Positions 1-7,319 of a stretch of 16,035 bases of DNA are shown piece by piece. Each line of letters opens with the position of its first letter. Positions within the stretch are counted from its first letter, which is position 1. The notes below the pieces were generated by a model. The model saw only the letters and a list, made by a program, of their open reading frames with translations. It was not told where the DNA came from and did not search any database. Origin of the DNA: Vulcanimicrobiota bacterium (GTDB taxonomy: Bacteria; Vulcanimicrobiota; Vulcanimicrobiia; Vulcanimicrobiales; Vulcanimicrobiaceae); the NCBI GenBank assembly GCA_019233165.1, contig JAFAMS010000472.1:1-16035 (forward strand). Direction: 5' to 3'. A program made the position numbers and the translations under genes.

Positions 1-1117
1 CCGGCGAGACCGCGACCGTGAGCACCGCGATGTCGTCGCGCTGCTTGCCGACGATCGTGCTCGCGACCAGCGAGAGCGCCGAACGGCGCTGCGTCCCGCG
101 CGCCTGACGCCCGAGCGCGGCAACGAGGCGCGTCTCCGCGGCTTCGATCTCGCGGTCCGATTCGATGAGACCGTCGGTGTAGAGCGCGAGGATCGAGCCG
201 GGCTCGAGCGCGACCGTCGCGGAACGCCACTCGCCTTCGAAGCCGGTTCCGAGCGGTATCCCCTCCACGGCGGGTCGTTCGATGCGGCCGTCGGCGTATG
301 CCAGAACCGGCGGCGGATGGCCCGCGGAAGCGAAGGTGAGCCGCATGGTGAGCCGGTCGAGGGTTGCGAAGAGCGCGGTCACCATCGCGGGTCGGTCGAG
401 CAATTCGATCGACGCGTTCGCGAGTGCGAGGACGCGCGCCGGCTCGTTCCCTTCGATTGCAGCGGCACGCAGCGCTTCTCGAACCCGGCCCATCAAAATC
501 GCCGCCTCGAGCCCGTGTCCGGCGACGTCGCCGATCGAGAACGCGATCCGCTGATCGTTCAGCTCGAACGCGTCGTACCAATCGCCGCCGACGTTCGCTT
601 CGTTCGTGTCCGGCTGATAGACCGCGTCGAGCCACAGGCCGGGCAGCTTCGGCAAGACCGGCGGAAGCAGCGCCCGTTGTAGGGTGTCGGCGATTCTGCG
701 TTCGCGGCGATAGAGCTCGGCGTACGCGGCCTCGTTACGTTTCTGCGCCTCGATACCGGTACACGTCCCGAACCAGCGGACGATCTTCCCGCTCTTGTCG
801 ACGACGGGATTCGCGCGGACCAAGAACCATTCGTAGCTTCCGTCACGCTTACGCAAACGGAACTCGTGCTCGAACTGCGTCCCATCGCGCAGCGACGCGT
901 CCCATTTCGTGCGGAAGCCCTCGGCGTCGTCCGGCGCAATTGCCCGCTGCCATCCTCGGCCGAGCGAGAGCTCCGGCGAGAGGCCGCCGTACTCGTACCA
1001 GTGCTGGTTGAAGAAGATCGCGTAACCGTCCGGACGGGCTGCGAAGACGATCGTCGGGAGCGCTTCGGCGATCTGCCGCCATTCCGGCAACGCTTCGTTC
1101 ACTCGCTTTGCTGGCAT
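1..1117 (-). CDS. PAS domain / SpoIIE-type PP2C serine phosphatase, 3' end cut by window edge
   Basis: Read directly by translating the minus strand from ATG at 1117-1115; 372 codons are visible and the frame runs off the left edge. Residues about 12-125 form a PAS/PAC sensor domain (RKRDGSYEW strand, then VRWFGTCTGIEAQK at its end). Residues about 127-147 look like a short helical linker. From about 150 there is a SpoIIE/RsbU-like PP2C catalytic domain with the metal-binding motifs GGDWYD (D179, D182), GDVAGHG (D197), YTDGLIE (D315) and RDDIAV (D361, D362). The family dephosphorylates anti-anti-sigma factors or related partners in response to a PAS-sensed signal; no transmembrane segment is visible, so it is probably cytosolic. 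Its start overlaps the 3' end of the epimerase gene by 19 bp, which implies translational coupling. No partner kinase or STAS protein is in view. The domain call is secure; the ligand and target are unknown. Confidence 0.9.
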   Translation of the reverse strand, partial: MPAKRVNEALPEWRQIAEALPTIVFAARPDGYAIFFNQHWYEYGGLSPELSLGRGWQRAIAPDDAEGFRTKWDASLRDGTQFEHEFRLRKRDGSYEWFLVRANPVVDKSGKIVRWFGTCTGIEAQKRNEAAYAELYRRERRIADTLQRALLPPVLPKLPGLWLDAVYQPDTNEANVGGDWYDAFELNDQRIAFSIGDVAGHGLEAAILMGRVREALRAAAIEGNEPARVLALANASIELLDRPAMVTALFATLDRLTMRLTFASAGHPPPVLAYADGRIERPAVEGIPLGTGFEGEWRSATVALEPGSILALYTDGLIESDREIEAAETRLVAALGRQARGTQRRSALSLVASTIVGKQRDDIAVLTVAVSP

Positions 1118-1509
1118 AGCTCGATCAACACGCCGCCGGTCGACTTCGGATGGAGAAATGCGATGAGATTGCCGTGCGCGCCGCGCCGCGGAGTCTCGTC
1201 GATGAGCTTTACACCCGCCGCGCGCAGCCGCGCAAGCTCGGCGGCGAGATCGCCGACGCGATAGGCGGTGTGGTGCAGCTTCGTCGGCGCATCGCCGCGG
1301 TACCGCGCGACCGGCGAATCGTCGCTGAGCGGACGCAATAGTTCGATGATCGTCTCTCCGGCGCGGAGCCCGACCGCCTCGACGCCTTGGTCGCCGACCG
1401 TTTCGCGGTAGACTTCTTCGAACCCGAGCGTCCCTACGTAAAGCTTCAGCGTCGTTTCTAAGTCGCCGACGACGATCGCGACGTGGTCGAGTCTGGGCGC
1501 CGGACTCAT
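1099..1509 (-). CDS. mce: Methylmalonyl-CoA epimerase
   Basis: 136-residue protein of the vicinal-oxygen-chelate (glyoxalase-like) fold, the usual length for this enzyme. It interconverts (S)- and (R)-methylmalonyl-CoA, linking propionyl-CoA carboxylase to the mutase. Expected metal-ligand positions are visible: H9 in LDHVAI, Q41 in DQGVEAV, H79/H80 in LHHTAYRV and E130 in VLIEL; the IIELLRPL strand at 54-61 is also typical. The ATG at 1509-1507 overlaps the mutase stop codon as ATGA, a classic 4-bp coupling junction, and this fixes the start. The reading frame stays open upstream to about 2274, but that stretch is a shadow of the mutase gene. Its 3' end overlaps the PAS-phosphatase start by 19 bp. 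The immediate neighbour is its pathway partner, so the function is well supported; a generic VOC protein is the only alternative. Confidence 0.93.
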   Translation of the reverse strand: MSPAPRLDHVAIVVGDLETTLKLYVGTLGFEEVYRETVGDQGVEAVGLRAGETIIELLRPLSDDSPVARYRGDAPTKLHHTAYRVGDLAAELARLRAAGVKLIDETPRRGAHGNLIAFLHPKSTGGVLIELCQQSE

Positions 1510-3086
1510 GCCGGGACCTCCTGGGACGAGTAGACCCCGAACGCGCCGCGCAGAACGTCGGCGACTTCGCCAAGGGTCGCGCCGGCATCGAGAGCCTCGA
1601 TGAACAGCGGCATCAAGTTCGCCGTCCCTTCGGCACCGCGGCGAACGTCTTCCAGGCGAGCCTCGACGCGCGCGGGATCGCGCTCGGCCCGATAGCGCCG
1701 GACGCGCGCAACCTGATCCTCTTCGAGCGCCGGGTCGATTCGCTGCAGCGGGATCGCAGCCTGCGCTTCCCCTTCGAGCGCGAAGGCGTTCACGCCGACG
1801 ACGATCTTGCTGCGCTGCTCGATCGCGAGCTGCGCGCGATACGCGGAATCCGCGATCTTGGCTTGCATCCAGCCCGACTCGATCGCCGCGATGCTCCCGC
1901 CCTGGCGATCGACTTCGGCGATCAACGCTGCCGCGCGCTCGCCGAGCTCGCGCGTGAGCGCTTCGAGATAATACGAGCCCGCGAGCGGATCGACGACGTC
2001 GGCGACCCCACTTTCGTAGGCGACGATCTGCTGCGTGCGGAGCGCCACGCGCGCCGACTCCGCGGTCGGAAGCGCGAGCGCTTCGTCCTTGGCATTGGTG
2101 TGGAGGGATTGCGTTCCGCCCAGGACCGCGGCGAGGGCCTGCAGCGCGACGCGCACGACGTTGTTCTCCGGCTCTTGGGCAGTGAGCGTCGAGCCGCCGG
2201 TCTGGGTGTGAAACCTGAGCATCTGCGAGCGCGGATCCGCGCAGCCGAACTCCTCGCGGACGATCCGCGCCCACAACGTCCGCGCCGCGCGGAACTTCGC
2301 GATCTCTTCGAAGAAGTCGTTATGCGCGTTCCAGAAAAACGAGATCCGCGGCGCGACGTCTTCGACGCGGAGGCCCGCATCGAGCGCGGCGCGCAGGTAC
2401 GCCTTGGCGTTGGCGAGCGTGAACGCGACTTCTTCAACCGCGGTCGAACCCGCCTCGCGAATGTGGTAACCGGAGATCGAAATAGTGTTCCATTGCGGGA
2501 CGTCGCGGGCGCAATACGCCATCACGTCGGTAACGAGCCGCATCGACGCGCGCGGAGGGTAGATGTAGGTTCCACGGGCGACATACTCTTTGAGGACGTC
2601 GTTCTGGACCGTACCGCCCAGCTCTGCGAAGGGGATCCCGCGTCGACGGGCGGTGACGAGATAGGTCGCGAGCACGATCGACGCCGGCGCGTTGATCGTC
2701 ATCGAGACCGTGACTTTTTCGAGCGGGATCTCCGCAAAGAGCGTCTCCATGTCGGGGACGGCGTCGATCGCTACGCCGACTTTGCCGACTTCCCCGCGCG
2801 CTTGCGGCGCATCCGAATCGTAGCCGAGCTGCGTCGGCAAATCGAAGGCGACCGAGATCCCCGTCGTCCCTTGCGAGAGCAAATAACGATAGCGCGCATT
2901 CGATTCGGCGGCCGTCCCGAAACCGGCGTACTGCCGCATCGTCCATAGCCGTCCGCGATACATGTCCGCCCGGATCCCGCGCGTGAACGGAAACGCACCG
3001 GGCTCCGGTGCGGGGGGCGGAGCGTCGCTCGCCTCGTACACCGGTTTGAGAGGAATTCCGCTATCGTTTTCGCTTCGAGGGTCCAC
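1506..3086 (-). CDS. mcmA: Methylmalonyl-CoA mutase, catalytic (large) subunit without B12-binding domain
   Basis: 526-residue TIM-barrel catalytic chain that rearranges (R)-methylmalonyl-CoA to succinyl-CoA using adenosylcobalamin. Visible motifs are the N-terminal [24 protein letters not shown] substrate-channel region in pieces (PFTRG 33-37, RQYAGFGTA 51-59), QNDVLKEY 161-168, SMR 181-183, [12 protein letters not shown] 203-214 and GGTQSLHTN 323-331. By recollected alignment, Y53 and R183 correspond to Tyr89 and Arg207 of the Propionibacterium enzyme. Isobutyryl- and hydroxyisobutyryl-CoA mutases differ at these positions, so methylmalonyl-CoA is the likely substrate. The chain stops at about 526 residues and lacks the C-terminal cobalamin domain (no DxHxxG-type region), so it must pair with a separate small B12 subunit, which is not in the window. 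The start is a GTG at 3086; no ATG is available upstream of the conserved IPLKPVY segment and no good ribosome site is seen. It lies 38 bp after the biotin carboxylase gene and overlaps the epimerase start by 4 bp. Confidence 0.93.
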   Translation of the reverse strand: MDPRSENDSGIPLKPVYEASDAPPPAPEPGAFPFTRGIRADMYRGRLWTMRQYAGFGTAAESNARYRYLLSQGTTGISVAFDLPTQLGYDSDAPQARGEVGKVGVAIDAVPDMETLFAEIPLEKVTVSMTINAPASIVLATYLVTARRRGIPFAELGGTVQNDVLKEYVARGTYIYPPRASMRLVTDVMAYCARDVPQWNTISISGYHIREAGSTAVEEVAFTLANAKAYLRAALDAGLRVEDVAPRISFFWNAHNDFFEEIAKFRAARTLWARIVREEFGCADPRSQMLRFHTQTGGSTLTAQEPENNVVRVALQALAAVLGGTQSLHTNAKDEALALPTAESARVALRTQQIVAYESGVADVVDPLAGSYYLEALTRELGERAAALIAEVDRQGGSIAAIESGWMQAKIADSAYRAQLAIEQRSKIVVGVNAFALEGEAQAAIPLQRIDPALEEDQVARVRRYRAERDPARVEARLEDVRRGAEGTANLMPLFIEALDAGATLGEVADVLRGAFGVYSSQEVPA

Positions 3087-3112
3087 GGCTTGCGCTTGCC
3101 CAGCGCGGACCC
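3079..3112 (-). promoter_or_regulatory. Possible hairpin over the mutase start codon
   Basis: Two complementary arms, gggtcc at 3079-3084 and ggaccc at 3107-3112, enclose a second pair, gcgct at 3092-3096 and agcgc at 3102-3106, with a 5-nt loop. The two right-hand arms are contiguous and the left side has a 7-nt bulge. The GTG start codon of the mutase (3084-3086) begins inside the outer arm, and no Shine-Dalgarno sequence is seen nearby. The structure could modulate mutase translation, or it could be a chance result of high GC content. It is not followed by a T-run, so it is not a terminator. Confidence 0.25.
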
Positions 3113-3124
3113 GCGGTTCCTGCT

Positions 3125-4870
3125 CTACGCGTAGGTCGCCAGGATCGCTCCGGTCTCGACGGTCTCGCCGGCGTTCGCTTTGACTTCACCGATCGTCCCG
3201 GCGCGCGTCGCCCGAATCTCGTTCATCATCTTCATCGCCTCGATCACGGCGACGAGCGTTCCCTCGGCGACCGCATCGCCGGCGTTGACGGAAAGCTCGA
3301 CGACGACGCCGTGCATCGGCGCGACGATCGCATTCTCTGCCGCGGCATTTGCCGTGCGCTTCGGCGCGACCGGCGGCGGCTTGCGGCGACCCGCGGCGGA
3401 CCCTGTCGTGCCGCGGAGTTGATCGAGGAGCCGCACGACGAAGAGCTTACCGTTCACCTCGACGCGGACGCTCTCCGGTTCTCCGGGCGGCGCAGCTTCC
3501 GCGGCGGACGGCGCGGCGCTCTCGCTTGAAAATCGCGCCGCGAACAGTTCGAGGGTCGCCGTGCCGTAGGTTCCGTCGACGACGCTGGGTTCGTCGATCA
3601 GCGCGCGCAAGACCGGCAGCGTCGTCGGCACGCCCTCGATCCGAAACTCGTCGATCGCGCGCCGCAAACGTTCTCGCGCCCAATCGCGCGTGGGCGCCCA
3701 GACGATCAATTTTGCGATCATCGAGTCGTAGTCCGGAGTCACCGTGTAGCCGGCGTACGCCGCCGAATCGAGGCGAACGCCCGGCCCCGCGGGCTCGACG
3801 TATTTCGTGAGCGTACCCGGGACCGGTTGGAAATGCCGCGCGGGATCTTCGGCGTTGACGCGCACTTCGATCGCGTGACCGCGCAGCTCGATCGCGTCTT
3901 GGCCGTACCCGAGCGGCTCGCCGCAGGCGACCCGGATCTGCTCGCGGACGAGATCGAGGCCGGAGATCATCTCGCTCACCGTGTGCTCGACCTGAATGCG
4001 CGTGTTCATCTCGAGGAAGAAGAACTCGTCGCCGGAGATGAGGCATTCGATCGTCCCCGCGCTGTCGTATCCGATCGCCTTCGCCGCGCGGATCCCGGCC
4101 GTGCGAATACCCTGGCGGACGCGCTCGGAGATCTGCGGCGGCGACTCTTCCCATAATTTTTGGTGCCGCCGCTGCAGCGAGCACTCGCGTTCGCCGACGT
4201 GCAGGACCGTCCCGTGCTTGTCGGCGAGTAGCTGCAGCTCGACATGCTTGGGGTTGTCCAGATAGCGCTCGACGTAGATCGTCGCGTTCTTGAAGTACGC
4301 TTCGGCCTCGCGCTGCGCGTTGTTGAATGCGGACTCGATCTCGTCGAGCGTGTGCGCGACCTTGAGCCCCTTCCCACCGCCGCCGCCCGCGGCTTTGAGC
4401 GCGAGCGGAAGACCGAACTCCTCGGCAGCGCTGCGCGCTTCGGCGGCATCGAGTACGGGATCGACCCCGCCCGGGACGACGGGGACGCCGGCGGCGACCA
4501 TCGCCTGCCGCGAGCGCAGCTTGTCGCCCATCTCCTCGATCGCACCGGGGTTCGGCCCGACCCACACCAGACCGGCGTCGATCGTGCGTTGCGCGAAACC
4601 GGCGTTTTCGGCAAAGAAGCCGTAGCCGGGATGCAATCCGTCGGCACCCGCACGCGCGGCGATCGCCAGAATCTTCTCGGCATTGAGATAAGTCTGCGCC
4701 GGGGAGGTCCCTTCGAGCGCGTAGGCTTCGTCTGCGTAGCGCACGTGGAGCGCGTCGCGATCGGGATCCGAGTAAACCGCGACGGTCGCGATCCCCATTT
4801 CTTTCGCGGTGCGCATCACGCGCAATGCAATCTCGCCGCGATTAGCGACGAGGAGTTTTCGGATCATCAT
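3125..4870 (-). CDS. pccA: Acyl-CoA (propionyl/acetyl-CoA) carboxylase alpha subunit: biotin carboxylase plus biotin carrier
   Basis: 581-residue fusion of biotin carboxylase and biotin carboxyl carrier domains. It carboxylates its own biotin with ATP and bicarbonate, then passes the CO2 to a carboxyltransferase beta subunit. Seen directly: [11 protein letters not shown] at the N terminus; the glycine-rich ATP loop AAGGGGGKG at 160-168; EREC 227-230; [10 protein letters not shown] 287-296 with the catalytic Glu and Arg; a low-complexity Ala/Pro-rich linker at about 450-510; and the biotinyl motif EAMKMM with K547. A short strand-rich piece (about 466-483) between the domains replaces the larger BT domain of mitochondrial PCC, so the layout resembles actinobacterial AccA3-type chains. 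Two in-frame ATGs are possible starts (4870 or 4867). The 5' end overlaps the small epsilon-like ORF by 29 bp. Its likely partner is the PccB-like gene about 10 kb upstream in the same string. Acetyl-CoA carboxylase use cannot be excluded. Confidence 0.92.
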   Translation of the reverse strand: MMIRKLLVANRGEIALRVMRTAKEMGIATVAVYSDPDRDALHVRYADEAYALEGTSPAQTYLNAEKILAIAARAGADGLHPGYGFFAENAGFAQRTIDAGLVWVGPNPGAIEEMGDKLRSRQAMVAAGVPVVPGGVDPVLDAAEARSAAEEFGLPLALKAAGGGGGKGLKVAHTLDEIESAFNNAQREAEAYFKNATIYVERYLDNPKHVELQLLADKHGTVLHVGERECSLQRRHQKLWEESPPQISERVRQGIRTAGIRAAKAIGYDSAGTIECLISGDEFFFLEMNTRIQVEHTVSEMISGLDLVREQIRVACGEPLGYGQDAIELRGHAIEVRVNAEDPARHFQPVPGTLTKYVEPAGPGVRLDSAAYAGYTVTPDYDSMIAKLIVWAPTRDWARERLRRAIDEFRIEGVPTTLPVLRALIDEPSVVDGTYGTATLELFAARFSSESAAPSAAEAAPPGEPESVRVEVNGKLFVVRLLDQLRGTTGSAAGRRKPPPVAPKRTANAAAENAIVAPMHGVVVELSVNAGDAVAEGTLVAVIEAMKMMNEIRATRAGTIGEVKANAGETVETGAILATYA

Positions 4871-5003
4871 ACGTGCGGCCCGCCATCACCCACTTTGAGG
4901 GCTTCGATTTCGCGGGTGCGGCGACGTCGCGGGGAGCAAGCGCGCCAAGGGCCGCGACGATCGCGGCGGCTTCCTCTTCCGTGGGCTTCAAGCGTTCATC
5001 CAC
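4842..5003 (-). CDS. Small protein resembling acyl-CoA carboxylase epsilon subunit
   Basis: 53-codon ORF in a frame different from both neighbours. It fills the otherwise unexplained 117 bp between fabI and the biotin carboxylase gene. It starts at GTG 5003 (overlapping fabI by 16 nt) or at TTG 4991 (a TTGA 4-nt overlap) and ends at TAA 4842, inside the carboxylase start region. The N-terminal half is an acidic, alanine-rich helix (KPTEEEAAAIVAALGAL), followed by an Ala/Pro/Lys linker and then a C-terminal SKWVMAGR segment. That layout, a PTxEExAAIxAAL helix followed by a Trp-containing xWxxAGR motif, resembles the small epsilon subunits that stabilise acyl-CoA carboxylase complexes in actinobacteria. 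Those are normally encoded beside a carboxylase subunit, as here. Family assignment rests on motif resemblance only. Composition and position argue against a random frame. Confidence 0.62.
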   Translation of the reverse strand: MDERLKPTEEEAAAIVAALGALAPRDVAAPAKSKPSKWVMAGRTYDDPKTPRR

Positions 5004-5767
5004 ATTCCCATCGCGTGATACCCCGCATCGACGAAATGGACGTCGGCGGTGACCGCGCTCGAGAGATCGCTGGCGAGGTAGACCGCCGCGTTCCCGATGT
5101 CGTCGGCGGTCACGTTGCGCTTGAGCGGCGCCGCGGCCGCGACGGCGTCGACCATCCCCGAGAAACCTTTGACTTGCCGCGAGCTCGCCGTCTTGATCGG
5201 TCCCGCCGAGATCGCGTTGACGCGGATTCCGCGCTCGCCGAGGTCGTACGCGAGATACCGGACGATCGACTCGAGCGCCGCTTTCGCGATCCCGGCGACG
5301 TTGTAATTCGGGACGATCGCCCCGGAACCGAGATACGTCAGCGCCATGATGCTCGCGCCGTCGCTGAGCGTCTCTTTGAGCGCGGAGACCAAAGCGATCA
5401 GGGAGTACGACGAGATGTCGAGCGCGAGCGAGAAGCCGCTGCGCGACGTGTCGTAGACTTTCCCGGCAAGGTCTTCTTTGTTGACGAACGCGATCGAATG
5501 GACGAGCGCGTCGAGTCTCCCGAGCTCGCGGGCGACGGCGTCGTTCAGGCGCCGAAGCTCGTCGTCCGAGGTCACATCGCACGACCAGGACGGAGCGCCG
5601 CCGAGCTCGGCCGCGAGCTTCTCGACCTCGTCCTTGACCCTTTCGCCCTGATAGGTGAAGGAGAGCCGCGCCCCGTGCGCGTGCATCGCCCTCGCGATCC
5701 CGGTCGCAATCGACCACCGATTCGCCACGCCGGTGATCAGCGCGGTTTTTCCGTCTAAGAGAGCCAC
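4988..5767 (-). CDS. fabI: Enoyl-ACP (or enoyl-CoA) reductase, FabI type
   Basis: 259-residue short-chain dehydrogenase/reductase of the FabI subgroup, the usual length. The family reduces trans-2-enoyl-ACP with NADH in the last step of fatty acid elongation. Diagnostic features are the N-terminal LLDGKTALITGVANRWSIA nucleotide-binding stretch (GVANRWSIA, 13-21), CDV at 63-65, HSIAF at 90-94, Y145 in TYLGSG, and the catalytic Y155 with K162 in YNVAGIAK. The C terminus has the usual VHFVDAGYHAMGM segment. The start is GTG at 5767, 16 nt after the CoA-transferase B stop; no strong ribosome site is seen. It sits between a CoA-transferase and carboxylase genes rather than with other fatty acid synthesis genes, so it may serve lipid synthesis from the same acyl-CoA pool or act on a pathway intermediate. 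The family call is firm; the in-cluster role is inference. Confidence 0.9.
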   Translation of the reverse strand: MALLDGKTALITGVANRWSIATGIARAMHAHGARLSFTYQGERVKDEVEKLAAELGGAPSWSCDVTSDDELRRLNDAVARELGRLDALVHSIAFVNKEDLAGKVYDTSRSGFSLALDISSYSLIALVSALKETLSDGASIMALTYLGSGAIVPNYNVAGIAKAALESIVRYLAYDLGERGIRVNAISAGPIKTASSRQVKGFSGMVDAVAAAAPLKRNVTADDIGNAAVYLASDLSSAVTADVHFVDAGYHAMGMWMNA

Positions 5768-5783
5768 GGCCGGTCTATTGCCG

Positions 5784-6473
5784 CTACCGGGTCCAAAACC
5801 CTGACGGGTCGGCCTCCGCGATCGCTCGCAGCTCGGCCTCGCTCGGCGCCGGGGTTTCCTCGGCCTGCGCGAAATCGAGCGCGAACCCCGTCTCGCGCTC
5901 GACCTGCGCGCGGGTTACGCCGTGGTGCAGCGAGACGACGCGCGGCGGCCCGTCGGCGAGCGTGAAGACGCCGAGCGTCGTGATCAGCGTGACGACCCCG
6001 CGCGGTCGCGAGGTGACGTATCCGACGCGCTCGACGAAACGCCGGCGTTCGTGCTCCATCACGTAGACGCAGCGGCGCGAGAGCGCGGCGATGTCGGAGC
6101 CGCCCCCCGAGCCGGGGAGGCGCGTCTTCCCGACGCGCGTGGTGTTGAGGTTACCGAACGCATCGACTTCGGCGCCGCCGAGGAAGCCGACGTCGACGCG
6201 ACCGCGCTGCAACATTCCAAGGACGTCGATCAAGGTCGTCGCGCAGGTCGCATCTCGCTGATTCGGCCCGTCGCCCATCGTCACGACGAAGCCGCGCGGC
6301 GGCAGCTCGCGGATCAAGCCGTTCTCGAAGAGTCCGATCGCCCGCGGCGCGTGCGTTGCTTTGGCGACCGCAAACCCGAGCAGCGGCAAGCGCATCCCGG
6401 CGAAGACGATCTCGCCGTCGCGAATCTGACGCGCCGCAGCCGCGACCATGACGACCCTCGAGCCGTCTTTCAC
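5784..6473 (-). CDS. CoA-transferase subunit B (glutaconate/3-oxoacid class I family)
   Basis: About 229 residues, the normal size of a class I CoA-transferase beta subunit. The family moves CoA between acyl groups through a glutamyl-CoA intermediate. The candidate catalytic glutamate is E50 in LFENGL, matching the (S)ENG signature. Other family features are GGAEVDAFGNLN at 99-110, LPGSGGGSDIA at 119-129, the HERRRFVERV segment, and VVSLHHGVT at 179-187. The GTG start at 6473 overlaps the subunit A stop as GTGA, so the two are coupled; an ATG at 6449 (residue 9) is an alternative start. Related actinobacterial IpdB proteins of sterol ring degradation act as ring-opening hydrolases rather than transferases and, as I recall, lack this Glu. 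Its presence here favours true transferase activity. The acyl substrate is unknown; context suggests a ring-cleavage product or aromatic acid. Confidence 0.88.
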   Translation of the reverse strand: MKDGSRVVMVAAAARQIRDGEIVFAGMRLPLLGFAVAKATHAPRAIGLFENGLIRELPPRGFVVTMGDGPNQRDATCATTLIDVLGMLQRGRVDVGFLGGAEVDAFGNLNTTRVGKTRLPGSGGGSDIAALSRRCVYVMEHERRRFVERVGYVTSRPRGVVTLITTLGVFTLADGPPRVVSLHHGVTRAQVERETGFALDFAQAEETPAPSEAELRAIAEADPSGFWTR

Positions 6474-7318
6474 CGGCCGAGCTTTCGCAGGTAGCTCGCG
6501 CGGTCGGCGACGCCGTCGATCCACTCGGCGCGCCACGCGTCCCAGCCCTCGCGGCTCCGCGTCGCACGATGATACGCCTCGAATGCAGCGTGATCGCGTT
6601 CTTCGTAGCCTTCGACCGGCGACGGATGCGCGGCCCCGGGCTCTACGACGACGGCATCGACCAAGAGGCCCGGAATGAGAACGCGATTCGGGTGCGCGCG
6701 GAGTGTCTCGGCAGCGACGAGCTCTTCCACGATCAGCAGAACCCGTTCGGCAGCGCGCGCGCTCTCGAGCGTCGTCCCAAGGTTCCCCCAAACGTGCGCG
6801 TTCCCGTTTTCGTCGGCGCGTTGTGCGACGACGATCGCAACGTCGACCGGGATCGCGCGGACCGCAAAAACGGGCTCGCCGCCGAAGGGATCCGCGATCT
6901 CGCGAAATGCGTCGCTTTGGCGCGCGATATCGGTTCCGAAAAGCCCGCGCGTCACGCCGAACGGCACCCCTTCGGCCGCCGCGCGCAGGCCGGTCGCATA
7001 GCTGAGATTCGTGTAGTCGACCATCTCGACGAGCGGCGGCTCGGCTTCGAGCGCGCGGCGGAAATTATGTCCGAGTCCGGCGCCGACGTTGCCGACCCAC
7101 GCGGCTTCGATCCGCCGCACGCACCCCGCGCCGACGAGTTGATCGTAGAGCATATCGCTGATCGGCCCGACGAGCGTCAACCCGTGCTTCGCCTGGCGCA
7201 CGATCTCGTGCCCGGCGGCGAACGGAATCCGCGCTTCGAGGCCGCAGGCCGCGCTAACGCGATCCCCCGAGCGCACGAGGCGCTCGACCGCCTCGCGCAT
7301 CGTCGTTACCTTTGACAA
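6470..7318 (-). CDS. CoA-transferase subunit A (glutaconate/3-oxoacid class I family)
   Basis: 282-residue alpha subunit partner of the adjacent B chain. Visible family features are the N-terminal KVTTMREAVERLV helix, RIPFAAGHEIVRQ at 30-42, LTLVGPISD at 48-55, YDQLVGAGCVRRI at 58-70, the glycine-rich GNVGAGLGHNFRRA oxyanion region near 76-89, and VDVAIVVAQRADENGNA at 158-174. The C-terminal SREGWDAWRAEW segment is also found in IpdA-like members. The start is ambiguous. TTG at 7318 gives the usual SKV-T-MREAV beginning and lies 1 nt after the ligase stop codon. ATG at 7300 has an upstream AAAGG about 8 nt away. The family-like N terminus favours TTG. It overlaps subunit B by 4 bp. Placed directly after benzoate-CoA ligase, it probably handles CoA exchange in aromatic acid breakdown; the exact substrate is inference. 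Confidence 0.87.
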   Translation of the reverse strand: MSKVTTMREAVERLVRSGDRVSAACGLEARIPFAAGHEIVRQAKHGLTLVGPISDMLYDQLVGAGCVRRIEAAWVGNVGAGLGHNFRRALEAEPPLVEMVDYTNLSYATGLRAAAEGVPFGVTRGLFGTDIARQSDAFREIADPFGGEPVFAVRAIPVDVAIVVAQRADENGNAHVWGNLGTTLESARAAERVLLIVEELVAAETLRAHPNRVLIPGLLVDAVVVEPGAAHPSPVEGYEERDHAAFEAYHRATRSREGWDAWRAEWIDGVADRASYLRKLGR

Positions 7319-7319
7319 G

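Noticed and set aside
1510..2274. Upstream extension of the epimerase frame
   Set aside because: The 255 extra residues overlap the mutase gene and are Arg-rich nonsense; ATG at 1509 gives the normal family length and an ATGA junction.
1863..2948. 361-codon open frame on the plus strand
   Set aside because: It lies wholly antisense to the methylmalonyl-CoA mutase gene, is Arg/Asp-rich and shows no family motifs; it is a mirror frame caused by GC-rich codons.
4244..5758. 504-codon open frame on the plus strand
   Set aside because: Antisense across the biotin carboxylase, epsilon-like and fabI genes; composition is typical of a shadow frame.
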